This document shows positions 62,595 to 64,000 of a stretch of 64,000 bases of DNA, piece after piece. Origin of the DNA: Bacillus sp. E(2018). GTDB taxonomy: Bacteria > Bacillota > Bacilli > Bacillales > Fictibacillaceae. Within the stretch, counting starts at the first letter, position 1. Each line of letters starts with the position of its first letter. The notes beneath the pieces were generated by a model. It worked only from the letters and a program-made list of their open reading frames with translations, made no database searches and had not been told where the DNA came from. The DNA lies in assembly GCF_005503015.1 (NCBI RefSeq), contig NZ_SCOL01000001.1:558001-622000 (forward strand), given 5' to 3'. The position numbers and the translations under genes are program-made.

Positions 62595-62860
62595 TTTGAG
62601 CAATTATAAGGTGTTTAACTCTTACAGAGGCCGAACGGTCGATACGTGAAAAGCGGACCACCTGTAACGGATCCTAAGTACTTCCAAAACAACAGTGTTT
62701 ACGAAAACAGACTGTACTTGAAATGTATTTACAAAATATAAGGAGAAGAATATTTACAAAGTCCGAAGAATCGGGTAACGTATGAGGTGTAGATTCAACT
62801 TTTATGTATAATCAGGGAACATGTGGGCATAACCTGTACTATATGAGGACAGGGGTGGAC

Positions 62861-63091
62861 ATGATGATTTCCTGGATGAAAATTGTTTGGAATACAACAA
62901 AGGTGTTCTTTGCTTTTTCAATTTGCACGCTCGTGTTTTATTTCGGTTTGCTTTGGATCAATCAAGAATATGAAAATTATCATAGATATGACGAACCAAA
63001 AGGTAAAGCTGTTAAAGTCTTTAACTTGAGTTCTGATAAGGACTCAAACCCTGTAAAAAGACTTTTTTATTTTTATCAAACGGGTGAGTAA
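62861..63091 (+). CDS. yqzK: YqzK-like DUF4227 membrane protein
   Basis: A 76-residue protein with one hydrophobic segment (about residues 16-33, [18 protein letters not shown]) followed by [20 protein letters not shown] and a C-terminal [10 protein letters not shown]. These agree with the DUF4227 family and B. subtilis YqzK, which has the same length and place between fur and xerD. The function is unknown. The start at 62861 or 62864 follows AGGGGTGG; both are close to the ribosome site. Confidence 0.8.
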   Translation: MMISWMKIVWNTTKVFFAFSICTLVFYFGLLWINQEYENYHRYDEPKGKAVKVFNLSSDKDSNPVKRLFYFYQTGE

Positions 63092-63102
63092 GGAGGGGTA
63101 GA

Positions 63103-63993
63103 GTGAACGATCATGTTCAGGATTTTCTTCAATACATTATTGTAGAACGAGCCCTCTCAAAGAACACAATCGACTCCTATAAGAGAGATTTAACTCAATA
63201 TGTACGATATCTCGAAAAAGTCGAATCTCTTGAAACTATTCATGAGATTGACCGTAATCATATAATGGGATATCTTTTATTTTTAAAAGAGAATGGTAAG
63301 GCTTCCACGACGCTAGCGCGCAACATTGCGTCTATTCGGTCTTTTCACCAGTTTCTTCTAAGAGAAAAAGTCTCCAGTCAAGACCCTTCTGTACATATTG
63401 AAACACCTAAAACAGAGCGAAAGCTTCCTAAAGTATTATCCACAGAAGAGGTTGAAGCATTATTAGACACACCTGCAGCGAACGATCCTTTTTCTCAAAG
63501 AGACAAGGGAATGCTCGAACTCTTGTATGCAACAGGCATTCGAGTCTCAGAACTTGTTCAGCTTAATATAGGGGATGTTCACCTAGATATGGGTTTCATA
63601 CGCTGTATAGGTAAAGGGAATAAAGAAAGAATCATTCCTCTTGGGAAGATGGCCCAAACGGCAATTGAACGATACTTGAAAGATGGGCGTATAATCTTGT
63701 TGAAAAGTAAGAAGACGGATGCACTCTTTTTAAACCATCACGGAAATCGTTTATCTAGACAGGGTTTTTGGAAAATATTAAAACAATTAGCAAGAAAAGC
63801 TCATATTGAAAAAGAACTCACACCGCATACACTTCGTCATTCATTTGCTACTCATCTGTTGGAAAACGGTGCGGATCTACGTGCAGTGCAAGAGATGTTA
63901 GGACATGCTGATATTTCAACTACACAAATATATACGCATGTCACGAAAACTAGATTAAAAGATGTATACTCCGCCTTCCATCCGAGGGCGTGA
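63103..63993 (+). CDS. xerD: Tyrosine recombinase XerD (RipX)
   Basis: A 296-residue site-specific recombinase that resolves chromosome dimers at dif together with XerC (CodV). The N-terminal SAM-like domain (residues 1-85) has [16 protein letters not shown]. Catalytic residues are R in [14 protein letters not shown] in [12 protein letters not shown], the HTLRH box in [20 protein letters not shown] in [13 protein letters not shown] and the nucleophilic tyrosine at the end of that stretch. GTG 63103 follows AGGAGGGG. No prophage genes are near; it is the housekeeping copy. Confidence 0.95.
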   Translation: MNDHVQDFLQYIIVERALSKNTIDSYKRDLTQYVRYLEKVESLETIHEIDRNHIMGYLLFLKENGKASTTLARNIASIRSFHQFLLREKVSSQDPSVHIETPKTERKLPKVLSTEEVEALLDTPAANDPFSQRDKGMLELLYATGIRVSELVQLNIGDVHLDMGFIRCIGKGNKERIIPLGKMAQTAIERYLKDGRIILLKSKKTDALFLNHHGNRLSRQGFWKILKQLARKAHIEKELTPHTLRHSFATHLLENGADLRAVQEMLGHADISTTQIYTHVTKTRLKDVYSAFHPRA

Positions 63994-64000
63994 GCTTTCT

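Noticed and set aside
63103..63993. XerD as the integrase of a mobile element
   Set aside because: The gene order fur-yqzK-xerD is the conserved housekeeping one, and no att-like repeats or phage genes are visible.

Overview
The window is chromosomal DNA from an endospore-forming member of the Bacillaceae. The evidence is Spo0A, SpoIVB, SpoIIM and MciZ, a T-box leader, LexA, PerR-type and 0A boxes of Bacillus type, and gene order that follows the B. subtilis yqi-yqj-yqk segment closely. Compared with B. subtilis it carries extra blocks: an OLE RNA with its protein OapA, a B12-dependent methylmalonyl-CoA cassette, a leucine/ketone-body cassette, an RND pump with a PadR regulator, and dispersed palindromic repeats. 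These suggest a relative of Fictibacillus or of the alkaliphilic bacilli; I cannot fix the species from sequence alone.

Layout. 1-9400 is a housekeeping run on the + strand: folD (cut by the window edge), xseA, xseB, ispA, OLE RNA, oapA, dxs, tlyA, argR, recN. 9400-12200 holds the sporulation genes spoIVB and spo0A. 12300-22500 is the branched-chain keto acid regulon: the sigma-54 activator bkdR, a candidate enhancer and a -24/-12 promoter, then ptb, bcd, buk, lpdV, bkdAA, bkdAB and bkdB. 22600-27900 holds a bacilliredoxin, a Nudix enzyme, an arginine-type ABC transporter, a YqjA-like membrane protein and an L,D-transpeptidase. 27900-33500 holds Prli42 and the methylmalonyl-CoA cassette. 33600-44400 holds a MarR/ScoC-like regulator, two Y-family polymerases (DinB and a LexA-controlled UvrX type), NamA, proline synthesis (ProC under a T-box) and small yq genes. 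44400-52950 is the most accessory-looking part: a ZIP transporter, an unusual peptidoglycan hydrolase, two HPr-like proteins that have lost the catalytic histidine, a VTT protein, and an SwrC-type RND pump facing a PadR regulator. 53300-58200 is the HMG-CoA lyase/thiolase/CoA-transferase block. 58300-64000 returns to conserved order: yqkF, mciZ, nudF, an EndoQ homologue, spoIIM, fur, yqzK, xerD.

How it works together. BKDH turns keto acids from Leu, Ile and Val into acyl-CoAs. Ptb and Buk recover ATP. The methylmalonyl-CoA cassette can use propionyl-CoA from Ile and Val. HMG-CoA lyase, CoA transferase and thiolases can finish Leu breakdown through acetoacetate. The most notable element is the roughly 610-nt OLE noncoding RNA at about 3077-3690 with OapA directly after it. 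OLE is a known but rare and poorly understood ribonucleoprotein system. I found no wholly new system that I can defend; the best less-described leads are the B12-domain/epimerase fusion, the paired HPr-like proteins around the VTT gene, and several palindromic operators and repeat arrays.
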